Below, piece by piece: positions 11,168 to 22,330 of a stretch of 64,000 nucleotides of DNA. Numbering within the stretch: position 1 is the first letter of the stretch; each line of letters begins with the position of its first letter. This stretch comes from Sycobia sp. Sy_11. Taxonomy: Eukaryota; Arthropoda; Insecta; Hymenoptera; Epichrysomallidae. The notes below the pieces were generated by a model. That model searched no databases and was not told the DNA's origin. It was given only the letters and a program-made list of their open reading frames with translations. Location: positions 434,001 to 498,000 of the forward strand of contig JACCIC010000018.1 of NCBI GenBank assembly GCA_018907035.1, read 5' to 3'. Both the position numbers and the translations under genes were made by a program.

Positions 11168-11357
11168 GAATTTTAAGAAAATTCTATATATGGACATTTT
11201 TGTCTAAAAATTGGTATTATTAGTAAATTTACTGTGAATATCATAGTAAATATTGAAAAATAGAATTTTAAGAAAATTCTATATATGGACATTTTTGTCT
11301 AAAAATTGGTATTATTAGTAAATTTACTGTGAATATCATAGTAAATATTGAAAAATA
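11168..11357. repeat. Perfect 95-bp tandem duplication (two copies)
   Basis: Bases 11168-11262 are repeated without any difference at 11263-11357. The unit is AT-rich and unique within this window. Perfect identity implies a very recent duplication or an assembly artefact. Each copy contains a small AGTAAATTTACT palindrome. Confidence 0.95.
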
Positions 11358-13867
11358 GGAATGGAGACGATGTAAGATAAGAAAAATCGTTAAAAACCTA
11401 TTTGCGATTACATTTGCGATTACATTTTTAATTATTTTAGTACTATAAGTAAATATTTGCTATCACAGAAATCCATCGATAAAATTTGGCATCGTTCATG
11501 TATACAACATAAGTTTTTCTTTTTATTACTTTATAAAATTATAAAAATTGCTGTTGTTAAAATTTTTCATATTCTTCAGTATGTAATCGTGACAAATATT
11601 AGGTACAAATATTTATTTACAAATTTGATTTTCATAATTATAAAAAAATTATGACTTTTTAAGAATATTTAAGAAATAAGCTTAAATAAAAGTAGACTTT
11701 ACCAAAATGCATAGAATCTATATTTCATTTTTAGAAATAGAATTTTTTCTGGAAATGATATCACCTGTCATATTAGCAATTATATATTGTTAATATTAAT
11801 TTTACAATAATTCTTATGTTTTGTTTTAATTGTTTGAAAAACATATCAATTCTATACTGCATAAAATGTACAAAAGATAAAATATGTATTTTAGTAAAAT
11901 CTAAAAATTTTTGTTAGAATTTTTTTAACTATTCAAAATATCAGATATACCATCATTTTTAGGTTTCATGGATGTTTCAATTAAATTGGTGTAGATTTCG
12001 AATATTATATTCGAAATCGGCACCGAAAACTACGTAAGCCTACTTTTTTTTTCAATTTTTCAGGGAAGCCTGTTCGACACTATATCCATTTGTTTATATA
12101 TAAAAGTATAAGTCAATATTCAATAATAACGTAATTTAAAAAAAAAAAAGAACAATCTATTTTATTTAAAAGAAAAATACAAGAGGAAAAGATAAAGTTG
12201 GTAAAATAGCTTTAATCATCCAAGAATGTATAATAGGATGTAAATTTCTATACATATGTATTTCTATATATGCTTTGCATATATCGCGCTTCTACGCCGG
12301 ACAGACCCCGCAGTCGTAAAATCACGATTTTAAGCCCAACGGCATTATTGAAATTTCACATATATCGTAAAAATTAGCATATGTAACTGTGACGATATAT
12401 AAATGTAACGATAATAATATCTCCTAGCGGATCTTAGTTATACTTTCGTTATTGCCCGCGGACGAGTTTACTGCGCGGCGCGTCGCGCAAGTCCGAAAAA
12501 TGCGCCGGAGAATTTATTGTTTTCAATTTCTATCATTGTTAAAGCGAACCGGGTTAACGGCCATAGATATTGGATTTTGTACTTTATAATAAACTGTAAA
12601 ATTTCATTGTGCCGTCGGTTTGATTTGCGAAGTGGCGATGGAGCTTTTGACCTATGCTATATAAACGAACTTTATTTAAATGCGGAGCCTTTCTCTAAAA
12701 CAAAAAAAAAGAAACGTACACGAATTAAAAAGTTTTACTGCACTGCCGCATGCCATTTATCATGAAATGATTATGGAATTCCTTATAATTAAAAAACTAC
12801 AATTAAGTTAAAAGGTATTCAATGTTTTTAAAAATAATTCGATCTTGTTACATTGCTTATTGTACAAAATTGTTTCTTTATAAACGGAGGAACAAAATCA
12901 AATATAATTGAGGACAGAATTTTTTCTTATATCTTCCTATGTTTTGTGTTGAAAATTCTACATGTTTTTTCAAACATGACAAAATAAAATAAAGAAACAG
13001 AGGAAAAAAGATGAAAAGGAATTGATCGAAAGTTTAATTTGCTTATAATATTTATTTGATTATCAGTTGCAAATATGAATGCATCGATAAAGGATAATGA
13101 CAATTGATATTTACAATAAATACAAATTTCATTCGAGAATAGAAAGAAGATATTTTGGTTTAAAGCTTTATGGATATTTCCTAAATTAATTATTCACTAG
13201 ATTTATTTAACAACAAAATATTGATAGAAATCAAAAGGATTCATTTATCCGATCAATATTGTTTTCATAAAACAAGGATATTTATTATACCTGAGCATTT
13301 TTATTTAAATAGATCATAAAAGTAAAAGTGCGAGTGAATAAAATATTTTTGGTATAACTCAAAACATAGACAGGAGTATGTCAAATGTCAATTTAATACT
13401 CCTCTCTTGTAAATGCCAAAATGCCCGTGCTTAAGACGGCTGAAACGTGTTCTTTCTATGAGTTATATCCCTTTCAAATCGTAAAAGAATACACATAATT
13501 CGTTGAGTTTTAAAATTTATCGGCGTTCAACAATAAAGAATAAAATTTACGCATGCGCAGACGGACTAAGCTTCAAGATCGCTTTATTGCTTTGTATTTT
13601 GTTAATATTTGCGCACGATATTAATAAAAGAAAACGTTGTATTTTCATGTGTAAATTAATATAAAGTTATGAGAAATGCGAATTCAAGTTCGAGCTTTCA
13701 AGCGAAATTTATCAGTATGAAATGTATGTATAACAAGAGAAAATTTAACTTTCCTTTACATCCCGGAAATCATTAAGCATTTTTGAAATAATATAGAAGG
13801 GTCGAAAATATACCGTTATTGTCGATATTTTTTTTTTTTTTTTTTTGCTTTTTTCAATACGTGTAAA
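11358..13867. other. AT-rich non-coding region
   Basis: About 2.5 kb with no supportable gene. It holds a perfect hairpin at 11994-12018, a CpG-richer patch at about 12430-12510, and a T19 run at 13828-13846. Confidence 0.5.
11994..12018. repeat. Perfect short inverted repeat (11-bp arms, 3-nt loop)
   Basis: GATTTCGAATA and its exact reverse complement TATTCGAAATC flank the loop TTA. Function unknown. Confidence 0.9.
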
Positions 13868-14060
13868 TTATAGAATGGGAAGTTCTTCCGATCGGGGGTC
13901 CCGAGCTGGATGGGGCGTCGTGCACCGAACCACCTTAACTGCCATATATCCACATTCGAAACATATACTAAAGGTTTTACGGCGTACGTTTAGCGCCGTA
14001 TCTTGGACCATGAATCCTAATTGAATTGGCCGGAATTTTATATTCCTATCAAACATTATA
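13868..14060 (-). other. GC-balanced segment with a 62-codon open frame
   Basis: The minus frame 13868-14056 starts with ATG and has an ordinary amino-acid mix (for example FSICFECGYMAVKVVRC). No family is recognised and no splice or regulatory context supports it. It may simply be conserved non-coding or chance sequence. Confidence 0.15.
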
Positions 14061-15163
14061 ATTTAATGTCGTATACGATGTGAAATGCATTAAAAGCGAA
14101 TGGATTGTTTTAGAAATACGTCGATGCTATACCCCGCCCGTTATTCCAGTGGCACGGCCATTAAATCGCAAATCAGCAATATAAATTATCGCGTCGCAAT
14201 AATATTTTATAAACACCACTTTCTTAATGAGATTTCAATGTAATTTTGTGCGTTGCTGGCAATTTCGTTAATATTACTCTTATTCGCATAAACTATAAAG
14301 TATAAATACTATGATTCTTTTTAAATAACTACTAATTTGGTTATTTATGAAGTGGACAATTGACAAATTGATTTGATTATAAAAAAAAAACATAAAAATA
14401 GAGAACGGTTAATTATAATTAAATGTCTTTTTGTAAAATATAGGAAATATTCAGATCTTATAATTATAAATAAATGATTGATCTGTGTTTAAATACTCTT
14501 GTACTTAAATTACTGATTGTTAATAACGAAGTTAGGGAGTAATCTGTGCTCTTTTAATACCCTTAAATGGATACGATCCAAATAATATTAATCAGTCCGT
14601 ACAAGGATCAAGCGCAATCTTAAAAAAAAAAACCTTGAAGTTTCAAAACTAACGAGCCACAACTGGTTTTCCATCACCTGCTGGCAACAACGTTTCGAAT
14701 TTTTTCAACAGTTATATGGACCCATAAATTCTTCGCATGATTCATACCACCTCGGGCGTGAACAAGGTGAGATAGTTCTTAAGTCGCCCGATGCACCATT
14801 TAAGGCAGCGGAATCATTTTAAAAGAGGCCTGCAGCCCATCCATCGTTTGGCCCGTTGCGCGGTAGGTAGGTAGACGAGGCATGGATTCACCGAGTCGCG
14901 GCGTCCCAACCACAGATCGCTGTACATCGTCCGTTAGTATATAGTAATATATGTAACTATTTACAATCGTAACCTCGATTTATAAAAACGAAGAAATCTT
15001 ATGATTGAAAATTTGGTCTGATTATTAATAACTTAGTGGCAACTACTTTCGGAACTTGACGAAACTCATAACCGGATATTATAGCTATATATGTTTGCTT
15101 TTGACCAAATTGCATACAGCTATTCCTGGTTCACTTCGTGATCGATTGTTCGTAGAAGAAAGG

Positions 15164-15164
<1 letters not shown>
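14061..15164. other. AT-rich non-coding region
   Basis: No gene recognised. A GC-richer patch lies at about 14740-14930. Confidence 0.45.

Positions 15165-15231
<67 letters not shown>
15165..15231. repeat. (TG)n microsatellite
   Basis: About 67 bp of uninterrupted TG, among the longest arrays in the window. The Cys-Val frame across it is an artefact. Confidence 0.95.
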
Positions 15232-15232
<1 letters not shown>

Positions 15233-15540
15233 ATTTGGGGCTGTAAGGTATAAAATATTAATTACATTCATACAGCAGCTCTTTGTTAAGGCGTTAAATA
15301 TTTACTTATAAACTTCGAAAAAGCAGAGCGCACACTCGGCCTAATCCGCGAGTGCCTCGTAGAACCGCCGCGCGCGCTCTCCCCAATAAGATTGAGAGAG
15401 GGCAAACTTTGTTGCTCAAACTTGGATCAGACTACTGGCTAAAAGCTTCGCGAGTTTCCGGAGTCGGACATGAGACGCCACCGCTGTACGTCGCCTCGTC
15501 CCCCCTTCCAAAGTGGCTACAAGAAGCGACGAACCGTTTG

Positions 15541-15545
<5 letters not shown>
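15232..15545. other. Mixed to CpG-rich non-coding segment
   Basis: No gene is supported. The open frame 15352-15861 is carried through the adjacent TA array and lacks any family motif. Confidence 0.35.

Positions 15546-15591
<46 letters not shown>
15546..15591. repeat. (TA)n microsatellite
   Basis: About 46 bp of TA between two CpG-rich stretches. Confidence 0.95.
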
Positions 15592-15594
<3 letters not shown>

Positions 15595-16085
15595 GTCTTT
15601 AAATCGGGGAGATGCGGGCGACGCGACGGACGAAGTGGCAAAGACGGCGGCTGCAGGTGTCCGTGCGTCATACGTATATTGGATTCCCGTCACACAGAGT
15701 ATAAACACACGGATGATCTTCAACTTGACATCTATTACAACAGCTACGCTGCAGAATTTATAGCTTATTTAATTAACTATAGATCTATTGTTACGCGAAT
15801 GGCACACGTGCTCTGTTCTAAATCAATAAAGTTAAATCAGTTATTGGTAGACTATTCCTAAAATGATATTGACACGATATATTGATGCCTTTAATTTGCT
15901 AATTGAAGTAAACTATGAGAGCAATGTATAGATGATCGCCGTAAGTAGGTCCTCGTCCAAATTTGAAGGTACATGGCTAAATGATGAAAATTAGCATTTT
16001 TAAAAACATAAGTGTGAGTCCCATAAAAGAAGAATGTAATTTATCGTTAAATTATCAATTTTAGATTAAACCAAACCTAGTGCAT

Positions 16086-16093
<8 letters not shown>
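15592..16093. other. Non-coding segment
   Basis: CpG-rich to about 15700, then AT-rich. Nothing recognised. Confidence 0.4.

Positions 16094-16141
<48 letters not shown>
16094..16141. repeat. (CA)n-(TA)n microsatellite
   Basis: A short CA run leads into about 48 bp of TA. Confidence 0.95.
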
Positions 16142-16145
<4 letters not shown>

Positions 16146-16796
16146 GAGACATATATAAATAACTAAAAATTATTCTATACATTTTACATACGTGTATATT
16201 ATTAAAAGTTATTATCTTCCATTGTTATCATCCATTGTAATACCGTTAACCATATTTTTCAAGGATTGATCATACCTAAAAGTATCTAAAGAATTAACTT
16301 CGAAATTTAATCATTTATAAGTTTTTATTGAATTAAATTTATTCATTGAATTAAAATAAAGGAACGCGCAGGCCAGATTCGTCCGTGGCTTTGCCCAACT
16401 TTGAAGGTATTTTTGTTAAATGATTAATTTGTTGTAATTTATTTCAAAATTCCATCCGGACTCTATGATATTCAATTACAAGAAGTTAAAAACCATTCAC
16501 TTTTACAGGTGTAAGTAAAGTTGAAAATTTAAGGAATAGAATCCTCAATGGCATTTCTGATTGCTTTGTTAAACGCATCTTTCATTGAAAAAATTTCCCA
16601 CATTTATCTAAAGAATATCGGAACAAAAAATTAATGAAAACTAATTATAAGTCAACGCTCACACAATTCATGAAGAATTGTTCATCAACATAATTTAACA
16701 GAAATATAACCGTTGACTTTGATAATTTCATTGAGGGACGTATAAAAAATTTAACGAGCACCATAACTTTTCAGTCATCTATCTACCCCGCACCTT
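16142..16796. other. AT-rich non-coding region
   Basis: Nothing recognised. Confidence 0.4.
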
Positions 16797-16803
16797 ATAT
16801 ATA

Positions 16804-16864
<61 letters not shown>
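16797..16864. repeat. (TA)n microsatellite
   Basis: About 68 bp with one interruption, the longest TA array here. Confidence 0.95.
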
Positions 16865-16866
<2 letters not shown>

Positions 16867-17241
16867 TTGGATAAAATCCACGGAGCTTACGTGGGCTAAG
16901 CGGGGAAGAATATTGTTTAACTTTCGCAGCTGTATATTATAAGCCGCGGGGCGAGAGGGCGCTTTATTATTATTTTTCCGCACCTCTAATCAAGAGCCAA
17001 CTTTTTCCTCCTGTAAAACGACCGATGCCGGCGCAAAGTCGGCTAACGAGCATAAATATCCCCTATCTGTATGTAACGCAATCTGGCTCGGAAAAAACTT
17101 TCGTTCGATTTTTCGCAGTTGTAGCAAGAAAATGCCGCCGACCCTGCCCCGCCCTTCCACCTCATCGGGTACAGACTACAGGACTGAAAGGAAGGAGCGT
17201 CGATTGGTATAATATAAATACAAATGCTCTTGGCTCGAATT

Positions 17242-17243
<2 letters not shown>

Positions 17244-17282
<39 letters not shown>
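17244..17282. repeat. (TA)n microsatellite
   Basis: About 39 bp of TA. Confidence 0.95.
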
Positions 17283-17283
<1 letters not shown>

Positions 17284-17402
17284 GCACGCAGAAGGAAGGC
17301 TGTACCCTTGATGGGATGACCCACCGGTTGGATTCAGTTATTCGATTCGCCGATCTTTATGAACTTTTTCGCGCATGCTCGAAAGGGAGGGCGGCTCTGG
17401 CC

Positions 17403-17405
<3 letters not shown>

Positions 17406-17439
<34 letters not shown>
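17406..17439. repeat. (TA)n microsatellite
   Basis: About 34 bp of TA inside a CpG-rich segment. Confidence 0.95.
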
Positions 17440-17442
<3 letters not shown>

Positions 17443-17583
17443 TCGTCTTCGCCGAGATAATAATTTAACCGATATCTTAAACAGTTCAATAATATCAAAG
17501 TAAAAAGTACTCTATATAAAAATCTATAATTGGAAATAATTTACCATAATTTACCATAATCTCCACGTCTGTATAAAAAGCTC

Positions 17584-17586
<3 letters not shown>

Positions 17587-17628
<42 letters not shown>
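17587..17628. repeat. (TA)n microsatellite
   Basis: About 42 bp of TA, immediately left of the degenerate array at 17671-17910. Confidence 0.95.
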
Positions 17629-17631
<3 letters not shown>

Positions 17632-17670
17632 TATTACATACGGCTTCTATAAAATGTCCCGGGACACCTG

Positions 17671-17910
17671 GAGATCGTATCCTATCATCCGATCATGAAA
17701 GCATGCATAGGAGACGCCCCGAGCAAGCTAGACAACGTATCATTACTAATTACTAAAAATAAATCCAAAGATATCTGGACATCGTATTCTACCGTCCAAA
17801 CAAGCAACTCGCAGTAGAAATCGTCCTGAGGCTCCGAGATATTGTATTCAATCCCTCATACACGCCAATACAATATTTCTCCGAAGAAGTCGTATTTAAT
17901 GTATATACAC
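17671..17910. repeat. Degenerate tandem array, period about 47-60 bp, five units
   Basis: A core resembling GAnATCGTATyCTAnCnTCC recurs at 17671, 17731, 17778, 17836 and 17886. The first and third copies are the most alike; the second, fourth and fifth are more diverged. Spacing is 60, 47, 58 and 50 bp. No known repeat family is recognised. Units of this size fit an old minisatellite or a cluster of related protein-binding sites. Confidence 0.5.
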
Positions 17911-19534
17911 TGTATTTTAAATTCAATACTGTGAATATTTTACTTCATGCGCCAAATGAAATTAAAGCAAAATAATGGTTTGCGAAAAGCACATCTTTTA
18001 AGGGAACGCTGGTTATCGCGCCTTTTTATACGGAAATTCCTCATCACAAATTATGTTTAGTATGATTTGACATTACACCATTTTATAAGAGAAGACCGCA
18101 AATAGAGTGAGAGAGAGAGAGAGAGAGACCGTGAATTTAATTTATTGATGAAATTAAAATGATTTTAAATAAAAAACCATAGTCTATGTCCTTTCGAAGA
18201 TAATAAGAATATATATTTTGCATTTTAGAGCAATCGTTTCAGCAGTTTTTTTGTTTAACGTGTATAAACAAAAACACGTTTTGTCTTTATAAAGTGATAT
18301 GATAAGATATGATGTTTATTTTTTATTTTTATAAATTACGTCTATTTTTATAAAAAAAACTTAACAACAGGAAATTCTTATTGATCTTTTATGATTCTTA
18401 TAATTAATACTTTTTTAAAAGAGTTTTTTTTCAAAATAACGTAAGAATATTAATAATGCTATAGTTTAACGAAGGAAATGAATTTCCATCATTATGCGAC
18501 AGCCGAGGCGTCGGTGCCACGGAAGGTTTACACAATGAATCGATGCAACCTTAAATTAATTCAAAATGTTAGCCTCATATTACTTTAACTATTGTACTTA
18601 GCCATTTACAATCGACTCATTAGCGTGTAGTAATTATGAAAAAGATTTATTTTATATTATTTCTAAAATTTTTAACTAAAGTAACTTAGATTTAGTTTAA
18701 TATTGAGCAGCAATTTCACGTTTCATTCGATAAATTCGTCCTGAATTCCGTCCGTACATTAATTAGTTATAATTACAGATGCTTTTGATACCAAGTTGTT
18801 GGTAAATAATTATATTTCTACCGCTTCCTAATTAATAGTTATAACGAATATAAAAACAAACAGCTGAATCGAAATATAAATATTTATTTCAAAATAAAAC
18901 GATACTTCTTTAACAGACCTAATGATTATTACTTGGAGAGCATTGAGGTAAAGCTTTGACATAAATTGATCTTTTCTTTAAAATTTCTACCAAACAAAAG
19001 TTTTTAATATCTGCATATTACTCTTTAATTATGCATTTATTTCGAATTGAAAATAAAAAAAAAAAACAACAAAGTATACGAGAAGCATTGAATAATGTCA
19101 AAGTGTATGCGGTACAAACATATTCAGCAGGGCTTTACTTTAAAAATACGCAATAAAATGACATTTCAAAAGAAGCACACAAAAAAAGCACCAACTTGGT
19201 ATTTTAGAAAAGGTATATTATATATATATAGTCAGCCCACTTTCTCTCCGGTCTTCTTTTCTAAGCAATTTTCAGTTGCTTTTTTTTTTTACCACGCAAC
19301 CGCGCCTGTATATGCATTTTTAAGCCTGCGCAAACTGCGCGAGCCCGGATGGCCCGTTAGTCATTCGAGCTACCGAGCAATATACACTCGGAGAGAGGGC
19401 AAGTAGCGCAGCCATCTCCGGCGCCGTCGTCGCCGCCCCTCCTGAAAATGCACGACGTCACGGGGGAACGGAGGCGAGGTCAAGCTTCGGGAGTTCCCGC
19501 AGCTCGCCCCCCTCCCCTTGTCCCCGCTATCGCC

Positions 19535-19535
<1 letters not shown>
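17911..19535. other. AT-rich region ending in a GC-rich patch
   Basis: It contains a (GA)n run at 18109-18128 and nothing else recognisable. Composition becomes GC-rich from about 19310. Confidence 0.45.

Positions 19536-19588
<53 letters not shown>
19536..19588. repeat. (TC)n microsatellite
   Basis: About 53 bp of CT/TC in a CpG-rich context. Confidence 0.95.
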
Positions 19589-19591
<3 letters not shown>

Positions 19592-19747
19592 ACTTCCTCT
19601 CTCTGTTCCACCGCGAGCGCGCACACCGAGCCGTAAATCTAAAAGCCGCGTTTAGCGCTCGTCCTGCATTACCAGTGGGCGATTCGTTCCTGCTAAGCTC
19701 GTCGATCTTCGCCGCGGGAAAATTATCCGGGCGGGCTTTAAAGCGAC

Positions 19748-19749
<2 letters not shown>

Positions 19750-19780
<31 letters not shown>
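19750..19780. repeat. (TC)n microsatellite, left arm of inverted pair
   Basis: About 31 bp of CT. It is complementary to the (GA)n array 46 bp to the right. Confidence 0.95.
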
Positions 19781-19784
<4 letters not shown>

Positions 19785-19823
19785 TTGTGTTTATTCGCAG
19801 GATATGGTTTTAGGACCATTGAG

Positions 19824-19826
<3 letters not shown>

Positions 19827-19858
<32 letters not shown>
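19827..19858. repeat. (GA)n microsatellite, right arm of inverted pair
   Basis: About 32 bp of GA. With 19750-19780 it can form a stem of about 15 dinucleotide steps around a 46-nt loop. Confidence 0.95.
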
Positions 19859-19862
<4 letters not shown>

Positions 19863-21289
19863 AATGGAGAGGATTTTCTTTTTTTGGTTTATTTTTTTTT
19901 TTAATTTTGCGGCAGAACCGCTGGAAAAGCCAATACTGAATGACACGCAACGGTTGGGCGCGATGAATTATAGAAAGTTCGAGGCTGAGCTTATTCGGGG
20001 CTTTTAGCGAATGTCAAGGGTATACGGGTCGTGAGTGTGCGACATGTCGTTGAAATTAGATATTATTCGCGGAAATCGCAAAGCAACGATAAGAAAAGTA
20101 GCGTTTATATTTGGATAAAGGGCGAATGAAACTTGCCAAAAGAACCAATTTCGTATTTTCCATTTGTCTCGTATTGAAGCTTTAGTTCGTTGAATGGGCT
20201 TTTTAAGGTTTCAAATGGTTATATCGAGTGTGAAGCGTTTCGAACGACAAGAATTATTATATAAAACTCCGAATTAAATAATAAAATTTTTCTGGCCTAT
20301 ATAAGAATTTTTAAAGAATGTATCTCCACGTATTAGAATAATTCATCACCTTTCTCCGCCTTAAGTTAGTCACTTTGTCAGGCGAAGCATTCGCGTTACG
20401 GTAATGCATAGGAATTAGTTCTAGATTTTATCCAAAATAATACCCCAACGTAATATTGGATTAATTTAAGCCTTTCATTTATCCCATTGTGCAGATCACG
20501 GTTGACGTCGTTTATGTTGCCACAGTAACGAGAGAACGTAGTTTAGTATAGTACTAGAATGTTTTAGTAATTACTAGACCGTGTTATAAAATGCAATTGC
20601 TTAAAAATTCAGTTAAACGCTTTGATGCAATTCTTCATACTTCAAACATATATTTAATTTAAAAAACTATTTTCTTGTGTTAATTTTGTCTAATTTGTTT
20701 AGTCTTGACATAGAAAAAAAATGACTCGCGACCGTTCATCACCCAATTTCATAGTATGCACTTCCAAACATATCTTCCAACGTGATGAATCTCATTTTTA
20801 CAATACTGATTATATATTTGGAGAAAATTCGACGTTACTAAATAAGAGTCAGTTTCCAAATTTTCAGAAGTCAATAGACACTCCAACGGAATCTAAAAGG
20901 TTGACTCCAAAATGTTTTTCAATTGAGAATTCGCATATAATTAATTACATCTGCCCTTTTTTAAACTTCTTTATTGCGTCAGTCGAGTCGACAATTCATT
21001 TAGAATACACACAATTATAATTAATTGATATTAAATTAAACTCATTGTATAACGTTATATATAATTGAGCGCAACGTATGCCGCGCTGCTGCTCGAGAAA
21101 AATATTCTCTTAGCAGATCTACAGTTGCTTCTTTGTCTACACCGACGAATTACCAAAACAATACATTATCCGTTATTGCTATTTTTTTACATTATTACAT
21201 TATTTCCATTATTACATTATTATTATTTTAAATCATACATTTTTTCATCCAAATATTTATCAAACGCCAATACGTGATATAAATAGCCT
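19859..21289. other. Mostly AT-rich non-coding region
   Basis: No supported gene. The open frame 20721-21020 has no family motif. Confidence 0.4.
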
Positions 21290-21686
21290 ACGGTCCATCT
21301 AACAGGTTCCTTGACATAAGAAAAAAACAAGAACTCACCGCAACGGAAGCTGCGGTACTGATTAACGACCCGTTAATCGGGCGAAGACAGCGTGCGTACT
21401 CCATCCCCACCCCCACCAACCCCCACTCCGCGAAATAGCTGCGGGTAAATGCGTCCGGAACATGCCCGACCGCGAAAGCTCGCCTCGCTCGTTTCATCCC
21501 CGATGCTCCCTCGTTGCCCCCCCCCCCCGAGCGCCGAGCCTTTTGCGCCGGGGGGGGAGGGGCGATTTTCGTCGACGCGTTGCCGAGCGAAACCGGGCCG
21601 CGTTAATTAAACGGGGCGGTTCTTCGACTCTTTCCTCGGGGCTGTCTTTGACGCAAATGCGTATAGGCGCGCGTATTTGTTGGAAA

Positions 21687-21724
<38 letters not shown>

Positions 21725-22330
21725 TAGCAACAGAATATAACAGAGGGACATCGAGGAATTGTGCAAAATATTGATGTATTTGTGAATTTGAGGTAATAAC
21801 GTTCAAGATCGTATTATTAGACGACTGGCCCCCTAGGCCAAGTGACGAACTCGAAGCGAACTCCCCCAAGTATATACCGAGAATACAGGGGCTAATTATC
21901 TCGATGCATTCCGGTATACGCAATTACGGCTCTTCCGTCAAAGTCTCGCGTGAAACGGATAGCTAACATACTCTCTTCGCAGCTGCGGACCGCGTCTGGG
22001 CGAGCATTGCGCAGATTCCTCCTATGGCGACCTTCGAATTAGAAGGGCGAATAAATAATCTGACAAAAGTTTCCTATTTAGGACTTCTTAGGCTGGATCG
22101 GTAATGGAAACTAATGAGATACCTTTGTGGGCGTGCTCGTCAGTTCAGCCGCTGCCCCGGGAGAGGGTGCTGACGAATAAGTTGAAGCAGTAAATAATGA
22201 GAAACTGGCGGAGAAAATTCGTGGCAAAAGAAATAAGCTTAACGGCAGGACAACGGAAGTTGTTGCCGTTGATAAAGGTATCTATCTTGAGCCGTATAAA
22301 GGCGACGTGGATTTATGTATAAGAACGCAC
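21290..22330. other. CpG-rich island with (CAA)n
   Basis: GC-rich with C and G runs around 21520-21560. The overlapping frames have no recognisable domain. A TATAAAGG motif at about 22297 is a possible core promoter element but has no supporting gene. Confidence 0.35.
21689..21724. repeat. (CAA)n trinucleotide repeat
   Basis: About 36 bp. It would encode a Gln run on the plus strand, but flanking sequence is not convincingly coding, so it is annotated only as a repeat. Confidence 0.95.

Noticed and set aside
11168..11357. CRISPR-like repeat
   Set aside because: Only two directly adjacent 95-bp units without spacers, in a eukaryotic context.
21462..21766. Gln-rich (plus) or Cys-rich (minus) frame over (CAA)n
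   Set aside because: The homopolymer residues come only from the trinucleotide repeat; flanking residues show no protein family or codon bias.
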